Shown here in pieces: positions 1 to 9,080 of a DNA stretch of 64,000 nt. The DNA is from Pseudomonas chlororaphis (GTDB taxonomy: Bacteria; Pseudomonadota; Gammaproteobacteria; Pseudomonadales; Pseudomonadaceae), in NCBI RefSeq assembly GCF_001921865.1, contig NZ_MSCT01000005.1, positions 313,001 through 377,000 of the forward strand. Reading direction: 5' to 3'. The notes under the pieces were generated by a model. That model searched no databases. It worked only from the letters and a program-made list of their open reading frames with translations, and was not told where the DNA came from. How positions within the stretch are numbered: the stretch's first letter is position 1; each line of letters opens with the position of its first letter. Position numbers and translations under genes: made by a program.

Positions 1-169
1 GATCGGCCCGGCGGCCATGCCGGAGACGGCGGGGGGCAAGCTGTTTTTCGCCAGCTACGGCCTCTATACCAACCTGGTGTTCGTCGCCGCCTTCGGCCTG
101 ATCCTGACCCCGGTGGCCCATCGCCTGCTGCATCGTTTTCACTTCGATCCCGACGAACGCAAAGGCTGA
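1..169 (+). CDS. C-terminal end of a membrane transporter (partial)
   Basis: This reading frame is open from the left edge and stops with TGA at 167-169. About 55 residues are visible. They hold one hydrophobic segment (around NLVFVAAFGLILTPVAHRLL) followed by a short basic and acidic cytoplasmic tail ending DERKG. That is the usual look of the last transmembrane helix of an MFS or POT-type (peptide:proton symporter) carrier. The family assignment is a guess from this fragment, and the rest of the gene lies outside the window. A REPIN repeat begins about 10 bp after the stop. Confidence 0.5.
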   Translation, partial: IGPAAMPETAGGKLFFASYGLYTNLVFVAAFGLILTPVAHRLLHRFHFDPDERKG

Positions 170-178
170 CAGGCACCC

Positions 179-251
179 TGTAGGAGCGAGCTTGCTCGCG
201 ATAGGGTTTCGCCTGACACACCGCTGATCGCGAGCACGCTCGCTCTTGCAG
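179..251. repeat. REPIN, GTAGGAGCGAGCTTGCTCGCGAT family
   Basis: Two inverted copies of a palindromic unit (GTAGGAGCGAGCTTGCTCG and its complement, the second partly diverged to CTCTTGCAG) enclose a short spacer. This is the common REP-doublet (REPIN) architecture of Pseudomonas, here just after a transporter stop codon. Confidence 0.85.
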
Positions 252-265
252 AAAGCACCGGGCAT

Positions 266-292
266 AAAAAAGGCCGCTGCAAAGCAGCGGCC
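266..292 (-). terminator. Rho-independent terminator reading leftward
   Basis: A perfect 9-bp stem (GGCCGCTGC / GCAGCGGCC) with a 3-nt loop is preceded on the plus strand by six A's. It is therefore a hairpin plus U-tract only for leftward transcription. No minus-strand gene is recognised to its right before 6815, so the transcript it ends is unknown. Confidence 0.6.
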
Positions 293-731
293 GAAGGAAG
301 ACGTTAGATCAAGGAGCAACAAATCAACGTCAGTGAACACGTGCCGAAGATCTGAATATCGTTGCTTCAAACCTTCTCAATCCTCTTGCCCCCAAGGCGG
401 CGCGATCACACCTCTGGGCGACTCTGCGTGGCTGTTTGCCGTGAGAGCGAGGCCAGAATAAGGCCTGCTGGACCTGGGAAAAATAGCGATTCGGGACAAG
501 GACTGTTACAGCTTGGGCAACAGTGGTGCGCGCCGGACGGGCATGCACCGCAACGGTGCAATCCATCCACCTGATACCCGTCCATCCAGCCCGTCGATGC
601 GTTGCGCAAAGGCCCGGCCGACGAGGGCATTCATCCTTTCGGGCGACAACGCGAATACCTCCTTGGTGCGCTTATCGCTCCTGTGCGCCGGCAGTAGGGT
701 GAGGCCTTCTGTCACTCACCGGGGAAGACGC
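293..731. other. Intergenic region without a supported gene
   Basis: About 440 bp between the leftward terminator and the DUF1302 gene. Open frames on both strands lack convincing composition, start signals or recognisable products. The region should contain the promoter for the DUF1302/DUF1329 pair on the plus strand. It may also contain a minus-strand transcript that ends at the terminator at 266-292. No palindromic operator stood out. Confidence 0.4.
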
Positions 732-2525
732 ATGACAAAAACAACAATGCGCGCCATCTTCAAACCGCGGGCGCTGGCCGTCGCGGTGGCCTTGGGGTGC
801 TGTGCCCAGGCACAGGCCGTTTCGTTCAACATCGGGGAAATCGAGGGGCAGTTCGATTCGTCGCTGTCCATCGGCGCCAGCTGGGGCATGCGCGACGCCG
901 ACAAGGATCTGGTGGGTGTGGCCAACGGCGGTCGCGGGCAGTCCTCCACCGGCGACGACGGGCGCCTGAACTTCAAGAAGGGCGAGACCTTCTCGAAGAT
1001 CTTCAAGGGCATCCACGACCTCGAACTGAAATACGGCGACACCGGTGTGTTCGTGCGCGGCAAGTACTGGTACGACTTCGAGCTCAAGGACGAGGACCGC
1101 GAGTTCAAGCCCATCAGCGACCACAACCGCAAGGAGGGCGCCAAGTCGTCCGGCGGGCAGATCCTCGACGCCTTCATCTATCACAACTATTCCATCGCCG
1201 ACTTGCCGGGCACCGTGCGCGTCGGCAAGCAGGTGGTCAGTTGGGGCGAAAGCACCTTCATCGGCAACTCGATCAACAGTATCAACCCGATCGACGTCTC
1301 GGCGTTCCGCCGCCCCGGCGCGGAGATCAAGGAAGGCCTGATCCCGGTGAACATGCTGTTCGCCTCCCAGGGCCTGACCGACCAATTGACCGTGGAAGGT
1401 TTCTACCAGCTGGAGTGGGACCAGACCGTGGTCGACAACTGCGGCACCTTCTTCGGCAACGACGTGGTAGCGGACGGCTGCACCAGCGGCTACACCGTCG
1501 GCAGCCCGGCGATCCGGCCGCTGCAACCGATTGCCGCGGCGTTCGGCCAGGGCTTCACCGTGGCCCCCGAAGGCGTGGTGATCGGCCGCGCCGGCGACCG
1601 CGACGCCCGCGACTCCGGGCAGTGGGGCACGGCCTTGCGCTGGCTGGGCGACGACACCGAGTACGGCCTGTACTTCATGAACTACCACTCGCGGACCCCG
1701 ACGGTCGGCACCATCACCGCCGGCAGCAGTACCCTGGCGAGCATCCCGGGGATCGTCAGCACCGCCAACCGCATCGCCCCGGGCACCGGTGCGGCCCTGG
1801 CCCAGAGCGTGATGCTCGGCCGTGGCCAGTACTACCTCGAATACCCGGAAGACATCCGCTTGTACGGCGCCAGTTTCTCCACCACCTTGCCCACCGGCAC
1901 CGCCTGGACCGGCGAGATCAGCTACCGGCCCAACGCCCCGGTGCAGGTCAACACCAACGACCTGACCCTGGCCCTGGTCAACCCGATCGCCGGCGGCGCC
2001 GCTTCGCCGGTCCAGACCAGCGCGGGCGCCGACAACACTGGTTACCGGCGCAAGGAAATCACCCAGATCCAGAGCACCCTGACCCAGTTCTTCGATCAGG
2101 TGCTGGGGGCCGATCGCCTGACCCTGGTGGGCGAGGCGGCGATCGTGCGGGTTGGCGGCCTGGAGTCCAAGAGCAAGCTGCGCTACGGCCGCGATTCGGT
2201 CTATGGCCAATATGGCTACGGCGGCGATACCGATGGCTTCGTCACGCCGATGTCCTGGGGGTACCGCGCGCGGGCGATCCTCGATTACAACAACGTGATC
2301 GCCGGGATCAACCTCAAGCCCAACCTGTCCTGGTCCCACGACGTCAACGGCTATGGGCCCAACGGCTTGTTCAACGAGGGCGCCAAGGCGGTGAGCCTCG
2401 GGGTCGACGCCGACTACCGCAACACCTACACCGCCAGCCTCAGTTACACCGATTTTTTCGGCGGCGACTACAACACCCTCAAAGACCGCGACTTCCTCGC
2501 GTTGAGCTTCGGCGTGAACTTCTGA
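732..2525 (+). CDS. DUF1302 family outer-membrane-like protein
   Basis: A 597-residue protein. The ATG at 732 is chosen because it follows GGGGAAGA closely and opens a clean Sec signal peptide (MTKTTMRAIFKPRALAVAVALG... cut near AQA-VSF). The mature part is rich in alternating aromatic/polar segments and ends in a terminal aromatic residue (LSFGVNF), as a beta-barrel does. N-terminal features such as FNIGEIEGQFDSSLSIGASW are typical of DUF1302. DUF1302 and DUF1329 proteins usually occur as a pair, often near RND-type lipid or hydrophobic-compound exporters, and the molecular role is not settled. The DUF1329 gene follows after 27 bp, so they are probably cotranscribed. A longer upstream frame (from 513) is rejected because it would bury the signal peptide. 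Confidence 0.85.
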   Translation: MTKTTMRAIFKPRALAVAVALGCCAQAQAVSFNIGEIEGQFDSSLSIGASWGMRDADKDLVGVANGGRGQSSTGDDGRLNFKKGETFSKIFKGIHDLELKYGDTGVFVRGKYWYDFELKDEDREFKPISDHNRKEGAKSSGGQILDAFIYHNYSIADLPGTVRVGKQVVSWGESTFIGNSINSINPIDVSAFRRPGAEIKEGLIPVNMLFASQGLTDQLTVEGFYQLEWDQTVVDNCGTFFGNDVVADGCTSGYTVGSPAIRPLQPIAAAFGQGFTVAPEGVVIGRAGDRDARDSGQWGTALRWLGDDTEYGLYFMNYHSRTPTVGTITAGSSTLASIPGIVSTANRIAPGTGAALAQSVMLGRGQYYLEYPEDIRLYGASFSTTLPTGTAWTGEISYRPNAPVQVNTNDLTLALVNPIAGGAASPVQTSAGADNTGYRRKEITQIQSTLTQFFDQVLGADRLTLVGEAAIVRVGGLESKSKLRYGRDSVYGQYGYGGDTDGFVTPMSWGYRARAILDYNNVIAGINLKPNLSWSHDVNGYGPNGLFNEGAKAVSLGVDADYRNTYTASLSYTDFFGGDYNTLKDRDFLALSFGVNF

Positions 2526-2552
2526 TCAAGCCTCGACAGGATGGATAACCTT

Positions 2553-3920
2553 ATGCGCAAGACTCTTTTGCAATGCGGCGCCCTGGCCTTGACCCTGCTG
2601 GCGGTCAACGTGATGGCGGCGGTCACCCCGCAGGAAGCGGACAAGCTCGGCACCAGCCTGACCCCGCTGGGCGCCGAGAAGGCCGGCAACGCCGACGGCT
2701 CGATCCCGGCCTGGACCGGCGGCATCGGCAAGAACGCCGGGGCCGAGGATGCCAAGGGCTTCCTCGCCGACCCGTTCGCCAATGAAAAGCCGCTGTTCAC
2801 CATCACCGCGGCCACTGTCGACAAGTACAAGGACAAACTGTCCGACGGCCAGGTGGCGATGTTCAAGCGCTACCCCGACACCTACAAGATCCCGGTCTAC
2901 CCGACCCATCGCACCGTCGGCCTGCCGCCGGAAATCTACGAGTCGGCCAAGCGCAGCGCGTTGAACGTCACCTCGATCAACGACGGCAACGGCCTGGCCA
3001 ATTTCACCGGCAACCGCTACTACGCCTTCCCGATTCCGAAGAATGGCGTGGAGGTGCTGTGGAACCACATCACCCGTTATCACGGCGGTAACCTGCGGCG
3101 CATCATCACCCAGGCGACCCCGCAGACCAACGGCAGCTACACGCCGATCCGCTTCGAGGAAGAGGTGGCTGTGCCGCAGCAGATCCCGGACATGGACCCG
3201 GAAAAAGGCGCCAACGTGCTGACCTTCTTCAAGCAGTCGGTGACCGCTCCGGCGCGCCTGGCCGGCAACGTGCTGCTGGTGCACGAAACCCTCGACCAGG
3301 TGAAGGAGCCGCGCCTGGCGTGGATCTACAACGCTGGCCAGCGCCGGGTACGCCGCGCCCCGCAAGTGGCCTACGACGGGCCGGGCACCGCCGCCGACGG
3401 CTTGCGCACCTCGGACAACTTCGACATGTTCTCCGGCGCGCCGGACCGCTACGACTGGAAGCTGGTGGGCAAGAAGGAGATGTACATCCCCTACAACGCC
3501 TACAAGCTGGATTCGCCGAGCCTCAAGTACGACGACATCATCAAGGCCGGGCATATCAACCAGGACCTGACCCGCTACGAGCTGCACCGGGTCTGGGAAG
3601 TGGTTGGCACGGTCAAGCCGAGCGAGCGGCATATCTACGCCAAGCGCCATATGTACATCGACGAAGACAGCTGGCAGGTGGCCCTGGTGGACCACTACGA
3701 CGGGCGCGGCCAACTGTGGCGGGTGGCCGAGGGGCATGCGCAGTTCTATTACAACCACCAGGTGCCGGCCTACACCCTCGAAGCGCTGTACGACATCATC
3801 GCCGGGCGCTACATCGCCCTGGGGATGAAGAACGAAGAGAAGCACAGCTTCGAGTTCGGCTTCGCCGCCAAGGCCGCCGACTACACCCCGGCGGCGCTGC
3901 GCGCGGCGGGCGTACGGTAA
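2553..3920 (+). CDS. DUF1329 family periplasmic/envelope protein
   Basis: A 455-residue secreted protein. I prefer ATG 2553 to 2541: AGGATGG lies 8 nt upstream and translation begins MRKTLLQCGALALTLLAVNVMAA, a good signal peptide. The sequence just after it (VTPQEADKLGTSLTPLGAEK, then GSIPAWTGG) is the hallmark N-terminus of DUF1329. LolA/LolB-like folds have been proposed for this family, which would suit lipid or hydrophobic ligand handling together with the DUF1302 barrel encoded upstream. The ligand is not known. The gene ends just before a strong terminator, closing a two-gene unit. Confidence 0.85.
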   Translation: MRKTLLQCGALALTLLAVNVMAAVTPQEADKLGTSLTPLGAEKAGNADGSIPAWTGGIGKNAGAEDAKGFLADPFANEKPLFTITAATVDKYKDKLSDGQVAMFKRYPDTYKIPVYPTHRTVGLPPEIYESAKRSALNVTSINDGNGLANFTGNRYYAFPIPKNGVEVLWNHITRYHGGNLRRIITQATPQTNGSYTPIRFEEEVAVPQQIPDMDPEKGANVLTFFKQSVTAPARLAGNVLLVHETLDQVKEPRLAWIYNAGQRRVRRAPQVAYDGPGTAADGLRTSDNFDMFSGAPDRYDWKLVGKKEMYIPYNAYKLDSPSLKYDDIIKAGHINQDLTRYELHRVWEVVGTVKPSERHIYAKRHMYIDEDSWQVALVDHYDGRGQLWRVAEGHAQFYYNHQVPAYTLEALYDIIAGRYIALGMKNEEKHSFEFGFAAKAADYTPAALRAAGVR

Positions 3921-3942
3921 GGCTGCGGATACAAACGCTGGC

Positions 3943-3968
3943 AAAAGGCGACCGATCGGTCGCCTTTT
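3943..3968 (+). terminator. Rho-independent terminator after the DUF1302/DUF1329 operon
   Basis: The stem AAGGCGACCGATCGGTCGCCTT is followed by a T-run and starts 23 bp after the DUF1329 stop. A-residues on the other side could allow bidirectional function. Confidence 0.85.
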
Positions 3969-4068
3969 TTATGGCCGCGAATCAGCGCGCTGAATACTTC
4001 TCAACAAGCGCCGGCGACGGGGCTAGGGTGGCGGCACGCAGGTTAAAACGATAAAAAGGCCCGCTGTC

Positions 4069-6606
4069 ATGACCGCCATGCTCCCCTGTCCCGGATTCCT
4101 GCCCCGCCTGTCGTCCCATCACCTGTCCCGCAGCCGCCTGAGCGCGCCGCTTCTGGCCTCCACGGCCCGGGTCAAGTTGCTGTGCGCGCCCGCCGGCAGC
4201 GGCAAGAGCGCGCTGCTCGCCGAATGCCTGTTGCAGGCGCCGGCCGAGTGCCGGGTGTACTGGCTGCCCCTGGCCGGCGCGGTGCAGACCCCCGGGCAAT
4301 TGTGCGCCGAGCTGGCGCGGGTACTGGGTCTGCAAGACGCGAGCGAGGCCGCGTTGCTGGGGTATCTGGCGCGTATCCAGAGCCCTGCCTGGCTGTTCCT
4401 CGACGATTACTGCCGGGTGGCGGCGCCGCAGTGGGACGGGCTGCTCGACCGCCTGCTGGCCCTCGACAATCCGGCGCTGACCTGGTGGCTGGGCGGTCGC
4501 CGTCGGCCGCAATGCAACTGGCCGCGGCTGCTGCTCGACGACCAGCTCTACGAGTACGCGGGCCCCGAGCTGGCCTTCACCCAGGCGGACATCGAACAGT
4601 TGCTGCGGCAATTGCCGCAGGCCTTGTCGAGCCATACCGCCAGCCGGATTTTCCAGCGCAGCGCCGGCTGGTGCGCGGGGGTACGCATCGCCTTGCTCGA
4701 AGGCAGTGACCTGGCCGCGGTGCCGTGCAAGCAGGGGCGGCCCAATACCCTGCTGGAATACCTCGAGCACGAGCTGTTCAGTGTCTTGCCGGCGGAGCTG
4801 ACCGAGGTCTGGCAGGTCCTGGCGCACCTGCCGCGCTTCAATGCGCCCTTGTGCGAGCACCTGTTCGGTGCCGGGGAGGGCGCTCGATACCTGCGGGAGT
4901 TGCAGGAGCTGGGCTGCTTTATCGAGCCCTGGGAAGACTCGCCGCAATGGCTGCAAGTGTTCGCGCCCCTGGCCCGGTTGATGCGCGACGAACCCTGGCC
5001 GGCGGGGCGTTCCTGGCATCGTCGCGCCTGCCAGTGGTTCGCCGCCGGGGAAGACTGGCAGGCGGCGTTCGAGCAGGCGCTGCTGGCGCAGGAACACGAA
5101 GTCGCGGCCAGCCTGTTGCAGCACTTCAGCATCGAGCACTTGTTCGAGCGTGAGAACGTCGCGTTGCTGTTGCGCCTGCATGAGCAGCAGGGCGACGAGC
5201 TGATGTTCGCCAGCCCGCAACTGCTGGGCTTGTTGACGTCGGCCTTGCTGTTCGCCGGGCGCTTCGACCGGGCGCGGCACGGCATTGACCAGCTGGCGCG
5301 TTTTGCCCCGCAACCCTCGGCCTCCGCGCAGCGCCAACTGGTGGCGCGCTGGCAGGCGCAGCAGGGGTGGCTGTTGCACCTGCAAGGGCAGATGGCGGCG
5401 GCGCGGGAGCACTTTCTCGAGGCCCTCACCGAGCTGTCTGCCAGTGCCTGGCCGATCCGCCTGCTGTGCCTTTCGGGGCTGACCCAGCAGGCCCTACTCA
5501 GGGGCGAGCTGGAAGCGGCCCATGCCCTGAGCCGCGAGGCGTTGTGCCTGGCGCGGGCGCAGGATTCGTTGCTGTTCGAAGCGTTGCTGGAGTTGGATCA
5601 CGCCCAGTTGCTGGAGCAGCGCGGGGCGTCCCATCGGGCAGAGAGCCTGTTGGCGCATGTGCATGAGTTATTGAGTCGGCAGGGCAATCGAGCCAGTCCC
5701 CTGCTCGGGCGTATTGCCTTGCGCCGCGGTCGCCTGGCATTGCGCCAGGGCTATGGCGAACAGGCCGCCGAGCATTTTCAGCGCGGCCTCGAACTGTGCC
5801 TGCCGAGCCAGGACAAACGCGTGCTCTACGGGTTTCTTGGCCAGGCGCTGCTGGCCGCCAACCAGGGCGATTACGCCCAGGCTTTCGTGTGTCTGCGCGA
5901 TGCCGAGCGGCTGATGCAACAACGGCAGATTCCCGACTCGGTGTACCGCGGCGTGCTACTGCAAGTCAGCAGCAGCCTGTGGTTGCAGCAGGGGCGGCCG
6001 GAACTGGCCCATGAAGCCTTGAGCCGGGTGCTGCGCCACTGTCGCGGACCCCAGGCGGTGCAGGCGCCGCCGGCGAGCCTTGAACTGATTCCGCGGGTCG
6101 AATACCTGCTGGTGCTGGCCGAGGTTTACCTGCACCGCGCCCAGGCCCCGGTCGAGGCCTTGCAGCGCCTGCTGGAACAGGCCCGGCAACGGGGCATGCT
6201 GGGCTTGCAGACCGAGTTGCACTTGGCCCTGGCCGAGGTCGCCTACTTGCTGGGCGAGTGGACATTGTCCGCGCGGGCGCTGGGGGAGGGGGTGGAATTG
6301 GGCGCGCGATGCAACCTGCAACAACCGCTGCACGAGCTGCGTCTGCGCCAGCCGGCAATGCTGGAGGCGCCAGGGGGAACGGAACCCGAGGCGCCGCTGC
6401 CGGCAAACGGCGAGGGCCCGCTGAGCCAGCGCGAGTTGGAAGTGTTGCGGCTGATTGCCCTGGGCAGCTCCAATCAGCAGATCGCCGAGCAATTGTTCAT
6501 TTCCTTGCACACGGTCAAGACCCATGCGCGACGCATTCACAGCAAGCTCAATGTGGAGCGCCGTACCCAGGCGGTGGCCAAGGCCAAGGCATTGGGGTTG
6601 ATGTAG
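4069..6606 (+). CDS. LuxR-family ATP-dependent transcriptional regulator (MalT/LAL-like)
   Basis: An 845-residue regulator of the large-ATP-binding LuxR type. Residues about 39-55 hold a Walker A motif (CAPAGSGKSALLAE), and a Walker B-like LFLDDY follows near residue 110. The long middle is leucine/alanine-rich and helical, as in TPR-like ligand-sensing regions of MalT-type proteins. The C-terminus carries a full LuxR HTH (LSQRELEVLRLIALGSSNQQ, then LFISLHTVKTHARRIHSKL). The inducer is unknown. Its position directly downstream of the DUF1302/DUF1329 pair, across a terminator, makes that pair a candidate target, as in other Pseudomonas loci where such regulators neighbour these genes. The start is preceded by AAAAAGG. 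Confidence 0.85.
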   Translation: MTAMLPCPGFLPRLSSHHLSRSRLSAPLLASTARVKLLCAPAGSGKSALLAECLLQAPAECRVYWLPLAGAVQTPGQLCAELARVLGLQDASEAALLGYLARIQSPAWLFLDDYCRVAAPQWDGLLDRLLALDNPALTWWLGGRRRPQCNWPRLLLDDQLYEYAGPELAFTQADIEQLLRQLPQALSSHTASRIFQRSAGWCAGVRIALLEGSDLAAVPCKQGRPNTLLEYLEHELFSVLPAELTEVWQVLAHLPRFNAPLCEHLFGAGEGARYLRELQELGCFIEPWEDSPQWLQVFAPLARLMRDEPWPAGRSWHRRACQWFAAGEDWQAAFEQALLAQEHEVAASLLQHFSIEHLFERENVALLLRLHEQQGDELMFASPQLLGLLTSALLFAGRFDRARHGIDQLARFAPQPSASAQRQLVARWQAQQGWLLHLQGQMAAAREHFLEALTELSASAWPIRLLCLSGLTQQALLRGELEAAHALSREALCLARAQDSLLFEALLELDHAQLLEQRGASHRAESLLAHVHELLSRQGNRASPLLGRIALRRGRLALRQGYGEQAAEHFQRGLELCLPSQDKRVLYGFLGQALLAANQGDYAQAFVCLRDAERLMQQRQIPDSVYRGVLLQVSSSLWLQQGRPELAHEALSRVLRHCRGPQAVQAPPASLELIPRVEYLLVLAEVYLHRAQAPVEALQRLLEQARQRGMLGLQTELHLALAEVAYLLGEWTLSARALGEGVELGARCNLQQPLHELRLRQPAMLEAPGGTEPEAPLPANGEGPLSQRELEVLRLIALGSSNQQIAEQLFISLHTVKTHARRIHSKLNVERRTQAVAKAKALGLM

Positions 6607-6730
6607 CGCAGGCCGATTCGACCCGAACGGCGCGGCTGCTGGCGGTCGCTGTGCCGCGGCCGCAAATGCTGATGACGTGACCTGTCAGCTAAATTGCACG
6701 GCTCTCTTTTACGACGGCTGCGCCGCCGAA

Positions 6731-6755
6731 CGCAGCCTTCGGCAGCGGCTACAGG
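6731..6755. repeat. Single REP unit, GTAGCCGCTGCC family
   Basis: CGCAGCCTTCGGCAGCGGCT followed by ACAGG is one palindromic unit of the second REP class in this window. It lies between the convergent ends of the LuxR gene and hmgR. A degenerate GC-rich partner lies on each side. Confidence 0.7.
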
Positions 6756-6814
6756 GTTGGTGATATCCCTGCTACGCACGGGCGCGCAGCGGCCGCAAAC
6801 GGGGCGGCGCGCGA

Positions 6815-7606
6815 TCAGGGCTGATAACCCATCCGCCAACTCACCGCCTGGGATGCCGCCAGCAGGCGTTGCGCCGCCGGGCCGTGCTCGTCGGCATGGA
6901 ACAACGAGGTCGGGCCGACCACGGTCAGCACCGCGGCGACCTTGCCGGTGGCATCGAACACCGGCGCCGACAAGGCATCCACCCCGGGCATCAGCAGGCC
7001 GTGCACATGGTGCAGGCCACGCTGGCGGATCTGTTCGCAAAGTGCGGCATAGGCCTGTTGGTCAGCCAGCGCATGGGGGGCGTGGGCCTTGAGTTCCTGC
7101 TCGCGCAAATCGACGGTTTCGCGGCTCGGCAGGTAGGCGCCGAACACCAGCCCGGTGGACGAACTGAGCAGCGGCAGCACCGAGCCCAGTTGCGTCACCA
7201 CGGTCACCGCGCGCACGGCGGGTTCGATGTGCACCACGGTCGCGCCCTGGTTGCCCCAGACCGCGAGAAAGCAGGTCTCGTTCAATTCGTCGCGCAGCTC
7301 GGCCAGGGGCAGGGCGGCGACCTTCAGTACGTCCATGCTGCCCAGGGCGGCCATGCCCACCCGCAACGCCTCGCGGCCCAGGCCGTAGTGGTTGGTGGCG
7401 GTGTTCTGCTCGGCGAAACCGCTGGCGATCAGCGCTTGCAGATAACGGTGGACCTTGCTCGCCGGCATCTGCACATGTTCGGCCAGGCGCGACAGCGAGG
7501 TGGCCGGCGACAGCTCGGCCAGGGCCTTGAGGATGTCGGTACCGACCTCGGCCGAGCGGACTTTCTGTTTACCGTTGCTGTCGCTGGTGCTGCGCGGCTT
7601 TTCCAT
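6815..7606 (-). CDS. hmgR: IclR-family repressor of homogentisate catabolism
   Basis: A 263-residue protein with the IclR layout. An N-terminal winged HTH (about residues 18-80, including LSRLAEHVQMPASKVHRYLQ) is followed by an IclR effector-binding domain (for example HHVHGLLMPGVDALSAPVFD). It is divergent from hmgA with a 166-bp shared intergenic region. In P. putida the IclR-type HmgR represses hmgABC and is released by homogentisate, and it binds a 17-bp palindrome. A perfect 17-bp palindrome is present here at 7669-7685. The name rests on that context as well as family membership. Confidence 0.85.
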   Translation of the reverse strand: MEKPRSTSDSNGKQKVRSAEVGTDILKALAELSPATSLSRLAEHVQMPASKVHRYLQALIASGFAEQNTATNHYGLGREALRVGMAALGSMDVLKVAALPLAELRDELNETCFLAVWGNQGATVVHIEPAVRAVTVVTQLGSVLPLLSSSTGLVFGAYLPSRETVDLREQELKAHAPHALADQQAYAALCEQIRQRGLHHVHGLLMPGVDALSAPVFDATGKVAAVLTVVGPTSLFHADEHGPAAQRLLAASQAVSWRMGYQP

Positions 7607-7668
7607 GGAGGCGGTGTGATCCCGGGACGAATGGGCGTCTTTATAGCTTGACGGTCAATACCAATCAA

Positions 7669-7685
7669 ATTACGTTATCCGTAAT
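7669..7685. promoter_or_regulatory. Probable HmgR operator (17-bp palindrome)
   Basis: ATTACG-TTATC-CGTAAT is a perfect inverted repeat with 6-bp arms and a 5-bp spacer, located in the hmgR-hmgA intergenic region. A third half-like ATTACG follows at 7690-7695. Length and location match the 17-bp palindromic operator described for P. putida HmgR. The assignment here is inferred, not footprinted. Confidence 0.7.
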
Positions 7686-7772
7686 TGGATTACGATAAAA
7701 ATAACGCACGCGTGCCCGGAGCTCTTCCCATGGAGTCGCAGGCCGCTGCCTACTCCCTGCCCAGGAGGCTCC

Positions 7773-9077
7773 ATGAACCGCGATTCCACGGCGTCCGCAC
7801 TGCAGTACCAGTCGGGCTTCGGCAACGAATTCTCCAGCGAAGCCCTGCCAGGCGCCTTGCCCGTCGGCCAGAACTCCCCGCAAAAAGCCCCCTACGGCCT
7901 TTACACCGAACTCTTCTCCGGCACCGCCTTCACCATGGTCCGCAGCGAAGCGCGCCGCACCTGGATGTACCGTATCCAGCCGTCGGCCAACCATCCTGCG
8001 TTCGCCAAGCTGGCTCGCCAGCTGGCAGGCGGCCCGTTGGGCGACGTCACCCCCAACCGCCTGCGCTGGAACCCGCTGGAGATCCCCGACGAGCCCACCG
8101 ACTTCATCGACGGCCTGGTCAATATGGTCGCCAATTCGGCCGCGCAGAAACCGGCCGGGATCAGCATCTATACCTACCGCGCCAACCGCTCCATGGAGCG
8201 GGTGTTCTTCAACGCCGACGGCGAATTTCTGCTGGTGCCCGAACAGGGCCGCCTGCGCATCGCCACCGAGCTTGGGGTGCTGGAGGTCGAGCCGCTGGAA
8301 ATCGCCGTACTGCCACGCGGCCTGAAATTTCGTGTGGAACTGCTGGACCCGCAGGCCCGCGGCTACCTCGCGGAGAACCACGGCGCGCCGTTGCGCCTGC
8401 CCGACCTGGGGCCGATCGGCAGTAACGGCCTGGCCAACCCGCGGGACTTCCTGGCCCCGGTCGCCCATTACGAAGACCTCCAGCAACCGACCACACTGGT
8501 GCAGAAATTCCTCGGTGAACTCTGGGGCTGCGAGCTGGATCATTCACCGCTGAACGTGGTGGCCTGGCACGGCAACAACGTGCCGTACAAATATGACCTG
8601 CGCCGTTTCAACACCATCGGCACCGTGAGTTTCGACCACCCGGACCCGTCGATCTTCACCGTGCTGACCTCGCCCACCAGCGTGCACGGCCTGGCCAACC
8701 TCGACTTCGTGATCTTCCCGCCGCGCTGGATGGTGGCCGAGAACACCTTCCGGCCGCCGTGGTTCCACCGCAACCTGATGAACGAATACATGGGCCTGAT
8801 CCAGGGCGCCTACGATGCCAAGGCCGAAGGCTTCGTGCCCGGCGGCGCCTCGCTGCACAGCTGTATGAGCGCCCACGGCCCGGACGGCGAGACCTGCACC
8901 AAGGCGATCAACGCCGAGCTGCAACCGGCCAAGATCGACAACACCATGGCCTTCATGTTCGAGACCAGCCAGGTGCTGCGCCCGAGCCAGTTCGCCCTGG
9001 AATGCCCGCAATTGCAGAACGACTACGATGCTTGCTGGGCTTCGCTGCCCGCCACCTTCAATCCGAACCGGAGATAA
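7773..9077 (+). CDS. hmgA: Homogentisate 1,2-dioxygenase
   Basis: A 434-residue enzyme that opens the homogentisate ring to maleylacetoacetate in tyrosine/phenylalanine degradation. It matches the family along its full length, starting with [20 protein letters not shown]. The iron-ligand region is intact: [13 protein letters not shown] supplies a His and a Glu, and SCMSAHGPD supplies a second His. A strong ribosome site (AGGAGG) precedes the ATG. It is first in an operon with fahA (3-bp gap) and maiA and faces hmgR across a promoter with a likely repressor site. Confidence 0.97.
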   Translation: MNRDSTASALQYQSGFGNEFSSEALPGALPVGQNSPQKAPYGLYTELFSGTAFTMVRSEARRTWMYRIQPSANHPAFAKLARQLAGGPLGDVTPNRLRWNPLEIPDEPTDFIDGLVNMVANSAAQKPAGISIYTYRANRSMERVFFNADGEFLLVPEQGRLRIATELGVLEVEPLEIAVLPRGLKFRVELLDPQARGYLAENHGAPLRLPDLGPIGSNGLANPRDFLAPVAHYEDLQQPTTLVQKFLGELWGCELDHSPLNVVAWHGNNVPYKYDLRRFNTIGTVSFDHPDPSIFTVLTSPTSVHGLANLDFVIFPPRWMVAENTFRPPWFHRNLMNEYMGLIQGAYDAKAEGFVPGGASLHSCMSAHGPDGETCTKAINAELQPAKIDNTMAFMFETSQVLRPSQFALECPQLQNDYDACWASLPATFNPNRR

Positions 9078-9080
9078 CCG

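Noticed and set aside
179..251. REP doublets considered as CRISPR repeats
   Set aside because: The units are palindromic doublets scattered singly between genes, not regularly spaced arrays with unique spacers, and no cas gene is present.
513..731. N-terminal extension of the DUF1302 gene from 513
   Set aside because: It would add 73 residues ahead of a clear signal peptide. The ATG at 732 has a good ribosome site.
672..2339. Long open frame on the minus strand opposite the DUF1302 gene
   Set aside because: Its product is low-complexity, rich in Gly/Arg/Val/Asp, without a family pattern or a ribosome site. It mirrors the codon bias of the plus-strand gene, which has a signal peptide and matches a known family.
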